The notes under the pieces are model-generated. The model was not told the origin of the DNA, ran no database searches, and was given only the letters and a program-made list of their open reading frames with translations. Both the position numbers and the translations under genes were made by a program. From an uncultured Pseudomonadota bacterium (GTDB lineage Bacteria; Pseudomonadota; Gammaproteobacteria; Methylococcales; Methylomonadaceae), in NCBI GenBank assembly GCA_903953455.1, contig CAJBJW010000046.1, positions 1 to 20,403 of the forward strand: a stretch of 20,403 bases of DNA, read 5' to 3'. Position 1 is the first letter of the stretch, and the number at the start of each line of letters is the position of its first letter. Below, in pieces: positions 1 to 6,453 of this stretch.

Positions 1-93
1 CGCACGTCAAGAATAGATCATTTTATGATTTGGTCATTTGCGACCACTATCTCAGTTGGCGGTATTATTATCGCTGCCATTAAGTTTCTCTAA
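1..93 (+). CDS. 3' end of an unidentified membrane protein gene
   Basis: The frame starting at base 1 is open from the window edge to a TAA at 91-93 and gives 30 C-terminal residues. The last 19 or so are hydrophobic (SFATTISVGGIIIAAIKFL) and would form one membrane helix ending almost at the C-terminus, preceded by a short polar stretch with two arginines. The rest of the gene lies to the left of the window, so the family cannot be named. It runs towards the minus-strand chemotaxis genes (convergent). An internal ATG at 25 would give a 22-residue peptide, but a continuing upstream gene is the simpler reading. Confidence 0.5.
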   Translation, partial: RTSRIDHFMIWSFATTISVGGIIIAAIKFL

Positions 94-266
94 TTCGTTT
101 CAGCAACTTAATTCCAACGTTAACTGTCCTGTTTTATTAGCAAATATTTTTTATGATAGTTTGAATTCAGTTGGCAAATTACGTAACTTAATCATAAGAC
201 GTTATTTATACCCGCACCACGGGTCTTTACTCGATTTACATCATCAAATTTGATTTTTTAAGGTGC

Positions 267-299
267 AAAAAAACCGCTTGATAATTCGAGTAATCAAGC
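267..299 (-). terminator. Rho-independent terminator after the ODP-like gene
   Basis: On the minus strand, GCTTGAT (299-293) and ATCAAGC (282-276) form a perfect 7-bp stem with a 10-nt loop. GG and a run of seven T (273-267) follow. It lies 36 nt after the stop codon of the ODP-like gene, the right place to end the two-gene transcript. The plus-strand reading has no T run directly after the stem, so one-way termination is more likely. Confidence 0.75.
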
Positions 300-335
300 A
301 GTCTTCACATTTTTAAATCAATTTTTCAAAGCAAT

Positions 336-1064
336 CTAAATTCCTGTGCCAACTTGAAGCGCATCAAACCAATCTAAAAAGCGTTTGACGTCATCGCCTT
401 TAAACATACGACCATGTTGAGGTGCAATGATATCAATATCTAAATTTCTGACACGATCAATCCATGCACGTTTAGCTTGATTTGATGGCATCCAACGTTG
501 ATGGTAATAACGCATTTTTTCAACATGAGTATCAAAACGCTCGACGAAAACCGGCGCCCCAGCACTTTCCCAAGCAGAACCTACGCTACCAGTCATCAAT
601 ATTTTCGCTTGCGGATCATAAACATGGAAGTTACAAGGCGAATGCAGATAATGCGCTGGAATAATTTGCAATTCGACAGACTCTAATTTAATGGTTTCAC
701 CATTATCGGGAATGGGTACATATTCAATGGATTCACAGCCAAAATGGCGAATATAGCCTTCCCATAGGGCAGGGGCGTGTAATTTCGCATTTGACAATGC
801 TTGATCCCATAAACCCAGTGACGAAATGACATCAGGGTCTTGATGTGAGGCAAATAAATCGGTGATTTGCTCAACGGGCGCGTGGTGAAGTACCGCTGCC
901 ATCATGGGTGCAAATAATTCTGTACCACCGGGTTCGAGCAATAAACATTTATTGGCTGTGCGAACAATGTACTGATTACTGTCGATAATATTATCGGGTT
1001 TATTTTCGTCGCGCCCAAACATTACCCATTGGTGCGCGCCTTCGTAAATTTTGGTCATTTTCAT
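336..1064 (-). CDS. ODP-like metallo-beta-lactamase-fold di-iron protein (possible chemotaxis O2/Fe sensor)
   Basis: A 242-residue soluble protein with the fold markers of the flavodiiron/ODP branch of metallo-beta-lactamases. They are a core strand (LLLEPGG, 41-47), a metal motif SHQDPD (H74, D76, D78), a second histidine in YLHSPCN (H141), KILMTG (154-159) and a last histidine in IAPQHG (H217). There is no flavodoxin domain, which separates it from NO/O2 reductases. ODP proteins are known as oxygen-binding di-iron sensors coupled to sensorless cytoplasmic chemoreceptors, and the neighbouring gene fits that pattern. Oddities: the usual HxExDH motif reads HxDxDV, and the bridging Asp expected after TG is serine (S160). 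The start is supported by AAGGAG at 1079-1074, 9 nt before the ATG. A hydrolase role cannot be excluded. Confidence 0.72.
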   Translation of the reverse strand: MKMTKIYEGAHQWVMFGRDENKPDNIIDSNQYIVRTANKCLLLEPGGTELFAPMMAAVLHHAPVEQITDLFASHQDPDVISSLGLWDQALSNAKLHAPALWEGYIRHFGCESIEYVPIPDNGETIKLESVELQIIPAHYLHSPCNFHVYDPQAKILMTGSVGSAWESAGAPVFVERFDTHVEKMRYYHQRWMPSNQAKRAWIDRVRNLDIDIIAPQHGRMFKGDDVKRFLDWFDALQVGTGI

Positions 1065-1088
1065 GCGCTAAGGCTCCTTTATAGCCAA

Positions 1089-1706
1089 TTAACTGTTACG
1101 GTAAATAGATAATGCAATTCGACAACGTTGTACATTGTCGTGAATCGTGTGAGCCGCTTTATCCACACTTTCAGCAACGGCTTGCAGACTTTGTAAATAT
1201 TCACCTGCTTGTGAGGCTTCAATACGCGAGTTAGCCGCAATGACACGAGCTGCTCGTGCGTGGTGCATAACCGCTTCCAGCTGTCCAAGTAATTGCGTGA
1301 CATCACGTTTAAACTGACGTTGGCAATCTTGCATGACATTTTTTGCGTGCGCAGTAGGCTCCACCATAGAGTCTGCGTAACGCGCTCCGGTGGCATTCGC
1401 TAATTTTGAGGCTTGCTCAAAACGATTATAGGCTGCAGTGCGTCGGAATTCGTCAACGGTTAAACGATAAAGTAGTAGTGCATACACGTTAATTTTGGTG
1501 ACGAGCTCAATGGTTTCTTTGGCGAGTTCATTGATGAAATCGGTAATAGGCTGAAATCCTTTCGCTTTATCACCTGCACGAAATGCAATGGCTTTGGCAT
1601 TAGCCGCAGCGAGTGAAATTTCTTTGGCGACAACCATGACGGCACTTAATTCCGAGGTGATGGAGGCGACAGCAATAAATTGTGATTTGGTTTGACTGTT
1701 CATCAT
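1089..1706 (-). CDS. Small soluble chemoreceptor-like protein with two MCP hairpin-tip motifs
   Basis: A 205-residue, mostly helical protein with no signal peptide, membrane segment, HAMP or ligand domain. Two stretches resemble the MCP signalling tip (canonical LNAAIEAARAGE.GRGF): AANAKAIAFRAGDKAKGF at 34-51 and AANSRIEASQAGEYLQSL at 157-174. Copy 1 keeps the Asn, Arg, Gly, Gly-Phe positions but has Ile (I40) for the tip Glu. Copy 2 keeps Asn, Glu, Gly, Glu but has Gln (Q166) for the Arg. Cysteines are C128 and C195. The tips are 123 residues apart, which allows a four-helix, single-chain mimic of a receptor dimer. The gene heads a two-gene unit with the ODP-like gene (24-nt gap), 69 nt after cheB and behind a sigma-28-type promoter. 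The ATG ATG at 1706/1703 makes either start possible. The receptor relation is by eye; another coiled-coil protein remains possible. Confidence 0.65.
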   Translation of the reverse strand: MMNSQTKSQFIAVASITSELSAVMVVAKEISLAAANAKAIAFRAGDKAKGFQPITDFINELAKETIELVTKINVYALLLYRLTVDEFRRTAAYNRFEQASKLANATGARYADSMVEPTAHAKNVMQDCQRQFKRDVTQLLGQLEAVMHHARAARVIAANSRIEASQAGEYLQSLQAVAESVDKAAHTIHDNVQRCRIALSIYRNS

Positions 1707-1741
1707 GTTTTGAGTGGCCCTGCCTGAAAAGTAATAGCAAA

Positions 1742-1768
1742 AAATCGGTTATAACAAGTAATACTTTA
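1742..1768 (-). promoter_or_regulatory. Sigma-28 (FliA)-type promoter for the receptor-like/ODP unit
   Basis: On the minus strand, TAAAGTAT (1768-1761) is followed after 11 nt by ACCGATTT (1749-1742). The FliA consensus is TAAAGTTT-N11-GCCGATAA: the TAAA and CCGAT cores match at exactly the right spacing. A start near 1735 would leave a leader of about 30 nt before ATG 1706. A hand scan of the other CCGAT-type sites on this strand found none with TAAA at this spacing. The promoter lies in the gap after cheB, so it would give the two downstream genes late-flagellar expression apart from the che operon. Confidence 0.62.
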
Positions 1769-1775
1769 GCGTTGA

Positions 1776-2840
1776 TTAGCGCAAACCTTTAACTAACGTC
1801 AAAATTTTAGCGGCAATATCGTCTAGTGGCAGCACGTGATCTGCGCAGCCTAATTTAAACGCCGCGCCTGGCATTCCCCAGACCACGCATGTCGCTTCAT
1901 TTTGTACAATCGTTTTTGCGCCTAATGCGTGCATGGCTTGCATACCTGCTGCACCATCAGCTCCCATTCCTGTAAGCAAAACGCATACCGCATTATTCCC
2001 AGCCGCTTTTGCTGCAGAGTGAAAAAGCACATCTACCGCAGGTTTATGGTGATTGATTGGATCTGTATCGTACAATTCAATCACGTAGTTATTTTTATGC
2101 CGCACAACCGCCATGTGACGATCACCGGGTGCTAGGTAAATATTTCCCCATTCAACGATTTGCCCATTAACGGGAATACTGGCTGTCATTTCAGTAATTA
2201 AATCAATATGCTTTACAAATGATTCACTGAACGCAGCGGGAAGATGTTGCGTAATTAATATTGGCGGACTGTCCGCTGGCATACTTTTCATGACGACTTT
2301 AATTGCTTCGGTGCCGCCTGTTGAGGAGCCAAGTGTAATAATTTTTTTAAAATCTGTAATCGGTGTTTTTTTGACTGGCGATAGTTGCTTTACGATGGGC
2401 GCGGTTTCTTGCGTCGGACTATGCTCTATGCCTTTCACATTTGTTTTTGCAGCAATACGCACTTTTGAAATAATCTCTTTTGCGTAATCGTTGAGCGTGT
2501 TTTCAGTATCCATACGCGGTTTTGCCACAAAATCAACTGCACCTAAAGCTAATGCTTCTAGTGTTGCCTCTGCACCGCATTCCGTTAACATGGAAATCAT
2601 AATGACGGGAGTAGGTCGTAAACGCATTAAATTTCGCAAAAACGTAATGCCATTCATCCGAGGCATTTCAATATCAAGCGTTAAGACATCTGGATCCAAT
2701 TGCTTAATCATTTCTCGAGCAATAAGTGGATCTTCTGCAGCACCTACGACTTCAATATCGGGCGCTGTGCTGAGTATGGACGTGAGTACCTTTCTAATTA
2801 ATAGAGAATCGTCAATAATCAAAACACGTATTTTTTTCAT
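1776..2840 (-). CDS. cheB: CheB, receptor methylesterase/deamidase response regulator
   Basis: Removes methyl groups from receptor glutamates and is activated by CheA phosphorylation. The 354 residues hold a receiver domain (about 1-125; acidic D10/D11, phospho-acceptor D56 in LTLDIEMP, S83, K107), a variable linker (about 126-163) and the methylesterase domain. The catalytic triad is visible as S173 in GSSTGGTEAI, H199 in ITQHLP and D295 in GMGADG. Length matches the family (about 350). Last gene of the long che operon, 29 nt after cheD. Its targets should include the PAS receptor encoded upstream, whose C-terminal DWEEF could dock it. No lesion is seen. Confidence 0.97.
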   Translation of the reverse strand: MKKIRVLIIDDSLLIRKVLTSILSTAPDIEVVGAAEDPLIAREMIKQLDPDVLTLDIEMPRMNGITFLRNLMRLRPTPVIMISMLTECGAEATLEALALGAVDFVAKPRMDTENTLNDYAKEIISKVRIAAKTNVKGIEHSPTQETAPIVKQLSPVKKTPITDFKKIITLGSSTGGTEAIKVVMKSMPADSPPILITQHLPAAFSESFVKHIDLITEMTASIPVNGQIVEWGNIYLAPGDRHMAVVRHKNNYVIELYDTDPINHHKPAVDVLFHSAAKAAGNNAVCVLLTGMGADGAAGMQAMHALGAKTIVQNEATCVVWGMPGAAFKLGCADHVLPLDDIAAKILTLVKGLR

Positions 2841-2869
2841 TTTTGGCTCTAAAATTCGGTTATGTACGG

Positions 2870-3505
2870 TTAAAATAACTCAACATCACCTTCAATAGGT
2901 AAATCTTTAATATTGGTTAAATATTGACGTTCACGCTGCGCAATCGCATCGTGATGGAGGTCTTGAATCTTTTTCATTCCCACTTTTCCCGTCTGGGGGA
3001 AGTAAATGACTTTTCGTGGGTAAATATCACCTAAATCCTTTGATAAGAGCAATAAACCTTCTTGGTCAATATATTCCATGACAAATTCGATATTACGCTC
3101 ACCCACATCACTTAATGTGGGAATGATTTTTCCACCACCAAAGACTTTGACTTCTAAATTTTTACGTTTACCGCCATTGGATAAAATCGTGTTAATCAAA
3201 TGTTCCATCGCAAAGTTACCGTAACGATTTGCGTTGCCAATTAAGGCATTACTACCTTGCTGCATTTTCATTTTATTGGTATCGGGAAGCATAAAATGAT
3301 TCATCCCGCCAAGGCCAATTTCCTTGTCACGCACGCACGCTGATATACAGCTGCCAAGCACTGTTGTGATCATTTCATTTTCAGCGGTGACATAGTATTC
3401 GCCAGGTAGAATTTTTGCTGCCACAATGCCATGATCGTGATCCATATAGCGAGCAACGTGTTCAAACCCGCGAATTGAGGGTTTAGTAATTTGACTTTGA
3501 TCCAT
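2870..3505 (-). CDS. cheD: CheD, receptor glutamine deamidase
   Basis: Deamidates receptor glutamines to methylatable glutamates and can act with CheC-type phosphatases, none of which is seen here. The catalytic set matches Thermotoga CheD by spacing: C53 in VLGSCISACV, H70 in GGMNHFMLP (17 residues on) and T47 (6 before the Cys). At 211 residues it is longer than the roughly 160-residue Thermotoga protein; the extra length is an N-terminal arm (1-35) and a C-terminal tail. The start lies 4 nt after the cheR stop, so translation is probably coupled, with only a weak purine-rich site before the ATG. It sits between cheR and cheB, giving a complete adaptation block. Confidence 0.95.
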   Translation of the reverse strand: MDQSQITKPSIRGFEHVARYMDHDHGIVAAKILPGEYYVTAENEMITTVLGSCISACVRDKEIGLGGMNHFMLPDTNKMKMQQGSNALIGNANRYGNFAMEHLINTILSNGGKRKNLEVKVFGGGKIIPTLSDVGERNIEFVMEYIDQEGLLLLSKDLGDIYPRKVIYFPQTGKVGMKKIQDLHHDAIAQRERQYLTNIKDLPIEGDVELF

Positions 3506-3509
3506 TCTT

Positions 3510-4346
3510 TTATGTGTTTTTTTGATAACAGGTGGTCGACACTAATTTGAATTCGCCGCAAATTTGGTTAAGCGATTCAGAGTGACCGATAAACAACCAA
3601 GATTTACTTGTAAGCATTTTAGCATAACGCTTTGCTAAGGCTGTTTTAGTTTCACGATCAAAATAAATAAGCACATTTCGACAAAAAATAACATCAAAAG
3701 GGATTTTCATTGCCCATTCGTTCATTAAGTTGAGTTGTCTAAATTGAATAATGTCTTGCAATGGCGTTTTCACCTTAACATGATTTGGTGAAGATTTATT
3801 TCGCATAAACCAATGCTTTAAAATTTCATTAGGTAATTCAGCTACACGGTCATGGGTATAAATGCCATCAGAAGCGGTTTGCAATACGTTGGTATCTAAA
3901 TCGGTTGCTAAAATTTTAATGTCCCAATCGCTTGGAATTGCATCGAGCAGCGTGATAGCTATCGAATAAGGTTCTTCACCTGTAGAGCAACCCGCTGACC
4001 AAACTCGAATTTGTTTTGTGTTTTTATTTCGTACCAGTAACTCAGGAACAACACTATCGCGTAAATAGTCAAAATGATGTTGTTCACGAAAAAAAGACGT
4101 CAGATTCGTGGTAATAGCATTGATAAATTGTGTGAATTCATCATCATGGCCAGATTGTAAATACGCACAATATTCCTTGAAATCTGCAAGTCCCAATTTA
4201 CGAACGCGCTTTGAGAGTCGAGAATAAAACATATCAAAACGCTCATCGGGGGCTTGAATGCCGGAATGTTCGTTTGATATTTTTCTTAAAATATTAAAAT
4301 CATCAGCCGTAAATTTAAACTCACGCTCTTTTTCGACAATTGCCAT
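3510..4346 (-). CDS. cheR: CheR, receptor methyltransferase
   Basis: Transfers methyl from S-adenosylmethionine to receptor glutamates. The 278 residues comprise an all-helical N-domain (about 10-90) and a Rossmann methyltransferase domain with VWSAGCSTGEEPYS (115-128, SAM loop), acidic LATDLD (146-151) and DVIFCRNVLIYFD (218-230). The beta-subdomain segment between FMR (180-182) and QF (201-202) is only about one residue shorter than in the E. coli enzyme. By hand alignment this resembles the tether-binding type and agrees with the receptor's DWEEF tail. Preceded by a 31-nt gap with AGGAG, and followed by cheD after 4 nt. Confidence 0.96.
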   Translation of the reverse strand: MAIVEKEREFKFTADDFNILRKISNEHSGIQAPDERFDMFYSRLSKRVRKLGLADFKEYCAYLQSGHDDEFTQFINAITTNLTSFFREQHHFDYLRDSVVPELLVRNKNTKQIRVWSAGCSTGEEPYSIAITLLDAIPSDWDIKILATDLDTNVLQTASDGIYTHDRVAELPNEILKHWFMRNKSSPNHVKVKTPLQDIIQFRQLNLMNEWAMKIPFDVIFCRNVLIYFDRETKTALAKRYAKMLTSKSWLFIGHSESLNQICGEFKLVSTTCYQKNT

Positions 4347-4377
4347 TTATTGTGAATCTCCTGTCAATTTGTCGCAG

Positions 4378-5136
4378 CTAAACCTCGTCAAGTTCAAGCA
4401 CATTACTCAATCCCAATAATCGTGCTGATTCCAGGAACCGCGAAGAAGGAGAGAGAATATGAATGGTTTTATTCAATCGTTTTTCTTCTTTTTTGAGTGA
4501 TACTAAAAGTTGCAACGTGGCCGTATCAATCGTGGTAACTTCGACAGCATTAACTTCAATGATATCGTGAAAATCTAACACGCGTTTGAATTGCTGGTAA
4601 AGCTCTTCAATACTTTTAATGGTGGCATCTGAATTCAGTCTAACGATAGGATCAATGTTATTAATTTCGATTTGTGTTTCTTCTTGAATAATCATATCAA
4701 TCATGTTGATATCATCGTCGCTAGGCGAATCTTGCGTGTCAATTGAAATATCAATCGTGTTGTCATCATTCGTTTGAATGTCGATATCAATTTGACAGTC
4801 ATCGTCACTTTCAATAATGATGTCAATGTCAATGTCAACGTCGTCATTATCGTCGCTCATTTCCAGTGCAGATGCTTCGTCAATAACATCAGGAAGTGAG
4901 TCATCAGCCGTTTCTTCATCGGACGCTTCGACGACGTTTTCTTCTTCGAATTCGTCTTCTGTTTCTATATCGTCACTTTCATTGAAATCAACTAATTCTT
5001 CCGAGTCAATAATTGGGGCATTATCAGTTTCATTCGCTGCGCTTACTTGTTCAGCGGGCGCTACTGGTTTTTCACCAATTTGCTCACCATCCATCCAGGC
5101 GAGGGGATCGTAACCAATTAAATTATCTGTTGTCAT
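4378..5136 (-). CDS. STAS-domain protein with long acidic N-terminal region
   Basis: The 252 residues have a C-terminal STAS (anti-sigma-factor-antagonist-like) domain at about 163-252. The conserved site reads TTIDTATLQLL, and T205 sits where SpoIIAA-type proteins carry the phosphorylatable serine. Residues 39-145 are extremely acidic and low in complexity, with an alternating Asp/Ile pattern around 100-130. A short aromatic motif DPLAWM (10-15) near the start looks like a docking peptide. The ATG lies inside parA (14-nt overlap), implying translational coupling. STAS proteins are common in che operons of this type, but their job there is not settled. No partner anti-sigma kinase is encoded in the window. 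Confidence 0.8.
   Translation of the reverse strand: MTTDNLIGYDPLAWMDGEQIGEKPVAPAEQVSAANETDNAPIIDSEELVDFNESDDIETEDEFEEENVVEASDEETADDSLPDVIDEASALEMSDDNDDVDIDIDIIIESDDDCQIDIDIQTNDDNTIDISIDTQDSPSDDDINMIDMIIQEETQIEINNIDPIVRLNSDATIKSIEELYQQFKRVLDFHDIIEVNAVEVTTIDTATLQLLVSLKKEEKRLNKTIHILSPSSRFLESARLLGLSNVLELDEV
4821..4838. repeat. Three tandem TGTCAA hexamers inside the STAS gene
   Basis: TGTCAATGTCAATGTCAA on the plus strand, coding for an alternating Asp-Ile run on the minus strand. A hexamer unit keeps the frame when copies are gained or lost, so this is a likely origin of the acidic low-complexity region and a site where length could vary between strains. Confidence 0.7.
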
Positions 5137-5896
5137 CTCTCATCACTCTATTTTCAAGAAAATCCTGTGCAAGGCTTCGAAAATCTCTTGCCGAGCGGCT
5201 TTTTGGGCTATATTCAAAAATGGTTTGTCCAAAACTTGGGCATTCTGCAAGTAACGCCGTTTCACGAATCTTCGTAGCCAGTATTTGATTTGGAAAATGA
5301 TTTAACAAAATACCGAGTACTTGATCTGAAATGCGTCGTGTTGACACATAACGCGAAATGACAACCGAAATTTTATACTGTTTTTTTAGTGCACCTTCAA
5401 AGCGTTTGACCGTATTCATCAAATGCGAAAGCCCTTGCAGTGCCAGAAAATCACTGGTCATCGGAATTAAAATTTCTGACGTGGCAATTAACGCATTGGC
5501 AACAAGTAAACCCGACGAGGGCGGGCAGTCAATAAAGACAAAATCTTGGTCAGCGAGTTGACCTCTGAGTGCATCGCGAAGAAGAACGCCACGCGGAGCT
5601 CCAGCACCTGCCATTTGCTCGATATCTTTGAGTTTTGAGCCAGCGGGAATGAGTTGTAAATTGTCTCGAACAGGAATGAGTTGTTCTTCAATATTTTTTT
5701 CTTTAATTAAGGCTAAATCAACGCCTGTTACATCGCGTGACGTCACGCCAAAAGAAATGCCTAAATGTCCTTGTGGATCAAAATCGACAATCGTCACTTT
5801 CTTGCCCATTTCAGCAAGCGCATGGCACAAATTGGTCGACGTGGTTGTTTTACCCACGCCCCCTTTTTGATTGATGATGGCAATGATGCGAGGCAT
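5123..5896 (-). CDS. ParA/ParC-type ATPase of the chemotaxis operon
   Basis: A 257-residue ParA/MinD-superfamily ATPase. It has the deviant Walker A NQKGGVGKTTTS (9-20; signature Lys K11, P-loop Lys K16), the A' motif VDFDPQGH (37-44; D38, D40) and Walker B FIDCPPSS (121-128; D123). Plasmid-type helix-turn-helix extensions are absent and no parB is nearby, so it is not a plasmid partition gene. Relatives in che operons (ParC, PpfA) place receptor arrays at poles or space cytoplasmic clusters. It overlaps cheW upstream by one base (TAATG) and the STAS gene downstream by 14. No ParP-like AIF domain is seen in the window, so its array contact could be a CheW or the STAS protein (inference). Confidence 0.9.
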   Translation of the reverse strand: MPRIIAIINQKGGVGKTTTSTNLCHALAEMGKKVTIVDFDPQGHLGISFGVTSRDVTGVDLALIKEKNIEEQLIPVRDNLQLIPAGSKLKDIEQMAGAGAPRGVLLRDALRGQLADQDFVFIDCPPSSGLLVANALIATSEILIPMTSDFLALQGLSHLMNTVKRFEGALKKQYKISVVISRYVSTRRISDQVLGILLNHFPNQILATKIRETALLAECPSFGQTIFEYSPKSRSARDFRSLAQDFLENRVMRDDNR

Positions 5897-6405
5897 TACT
5901 CAAAACGTCCAATATCAGAAATGGCTTCAATATCGTCCACTTCGTCAGGGTTAAGTAGTTTGTCGACATCAAGTAACATAATCATGTTTTGTTTATAAAC
6001 GTGCATACCGCGCATATAGCGTGTGTCGAGTTGTGTACCAAAATTGGGGGCTTTTTTAATTTCATCGACTTTAATATCCAGTACGTCCGATACCGCATCA
6101 GCCACAATGCCCATCACAAATGATTCATGACGACGATGTTTGATACACAGGACAATAACAACTGTTTTTTGTGTATATTCGCTGTGCTCAAGTGAAAAAC
6201 GTTCGCGTAGATCCACAATAGGAATGACGGAGCCGCGTAAATTTAAAACGCCTTTGATAAAAGAGGGGGTGTTGGGAATGACGCGCACAGGTTCCCATCC
6301 TCTAATTTCTTGGACTTTTAAAATTTCTACACCGTAAACCTCATTTGCAAGTTCAAAAGTCAAAAATTGCTCAATTTGTTTACTATTTACTGCATCGACT
6401 TTCAT
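5896..6405 (-). CDS. cheW: CheW coupling protein (second copy, after the receptor gene)
   Basis: Links receptors to CheA in the array. The 169 residues are nearly all one CheW domain: FLTFELANEVYGVEI (13-27), VQEIRGWEPVRVIPNTP (31-47), GVLNLRGSVIPIVDLR (51-66) and a C-terminal MLLDVDKLL. The NLRG segment is the usual receptor/CheA contact. It is clearly paralogous to the CheW at 8813-9349, with near-identical blocks at VQEIR.WEPV, NLRG..VPI.DLRERFSL and MLLDVDKLL, but lacks that protein's acidic N-terminal arm. It follows the receptor gene by 48 nt and shares a base with parA. Confidence 0.95.
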   Translation of the reverse strand: MKVDAVNSKQIEQFLTFELANEVYGVEILKVQEIRGWEPVRVIPNTPSFIKGVLNLRGSVIPIVDLRERFSLEHSEYTQKTVVIVLCIKHRRHESFVMGIVADAVSDVLDIKVDEIKKAPNFGTQLDTRYMRGMHVYKQNMIMLLDVDKLLNPDEVDDIEAISDIGRFE

Positions 6406-6453
6406 GTGTTTTTTTCCTACGGGTTGTCTATTTTGGCTCTATCACGGATAAAC

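Noticed and set aside
38..253. 71-codon open frame on the plus strand
   Set aside because: It begins inside the end of the membrane-protein frame, has no ribosome site or family features, and its reading resembles translated AT-rich spacer.
243..257. ATCAAATTTGAT followed by T as a plus-strand terminator
   Set aside because: The palindrome has no room for a loop and is all A/T-rich, so any hairpin would be very weak.
4817..5113. 98-codon serine-rich open frame on the plus strand
   Set aside because: It is the antisense reading of the Asp/Glu-rich STAS gene: Asp/Glu codons read as Ser-rich on the other strand.
5123..5896. parA as evidence of a plasmid or integrated element
   Set aside because: It sits in the middle of an overlapping che operon, lacks a parB, and such ATPases are known parts of che operons.
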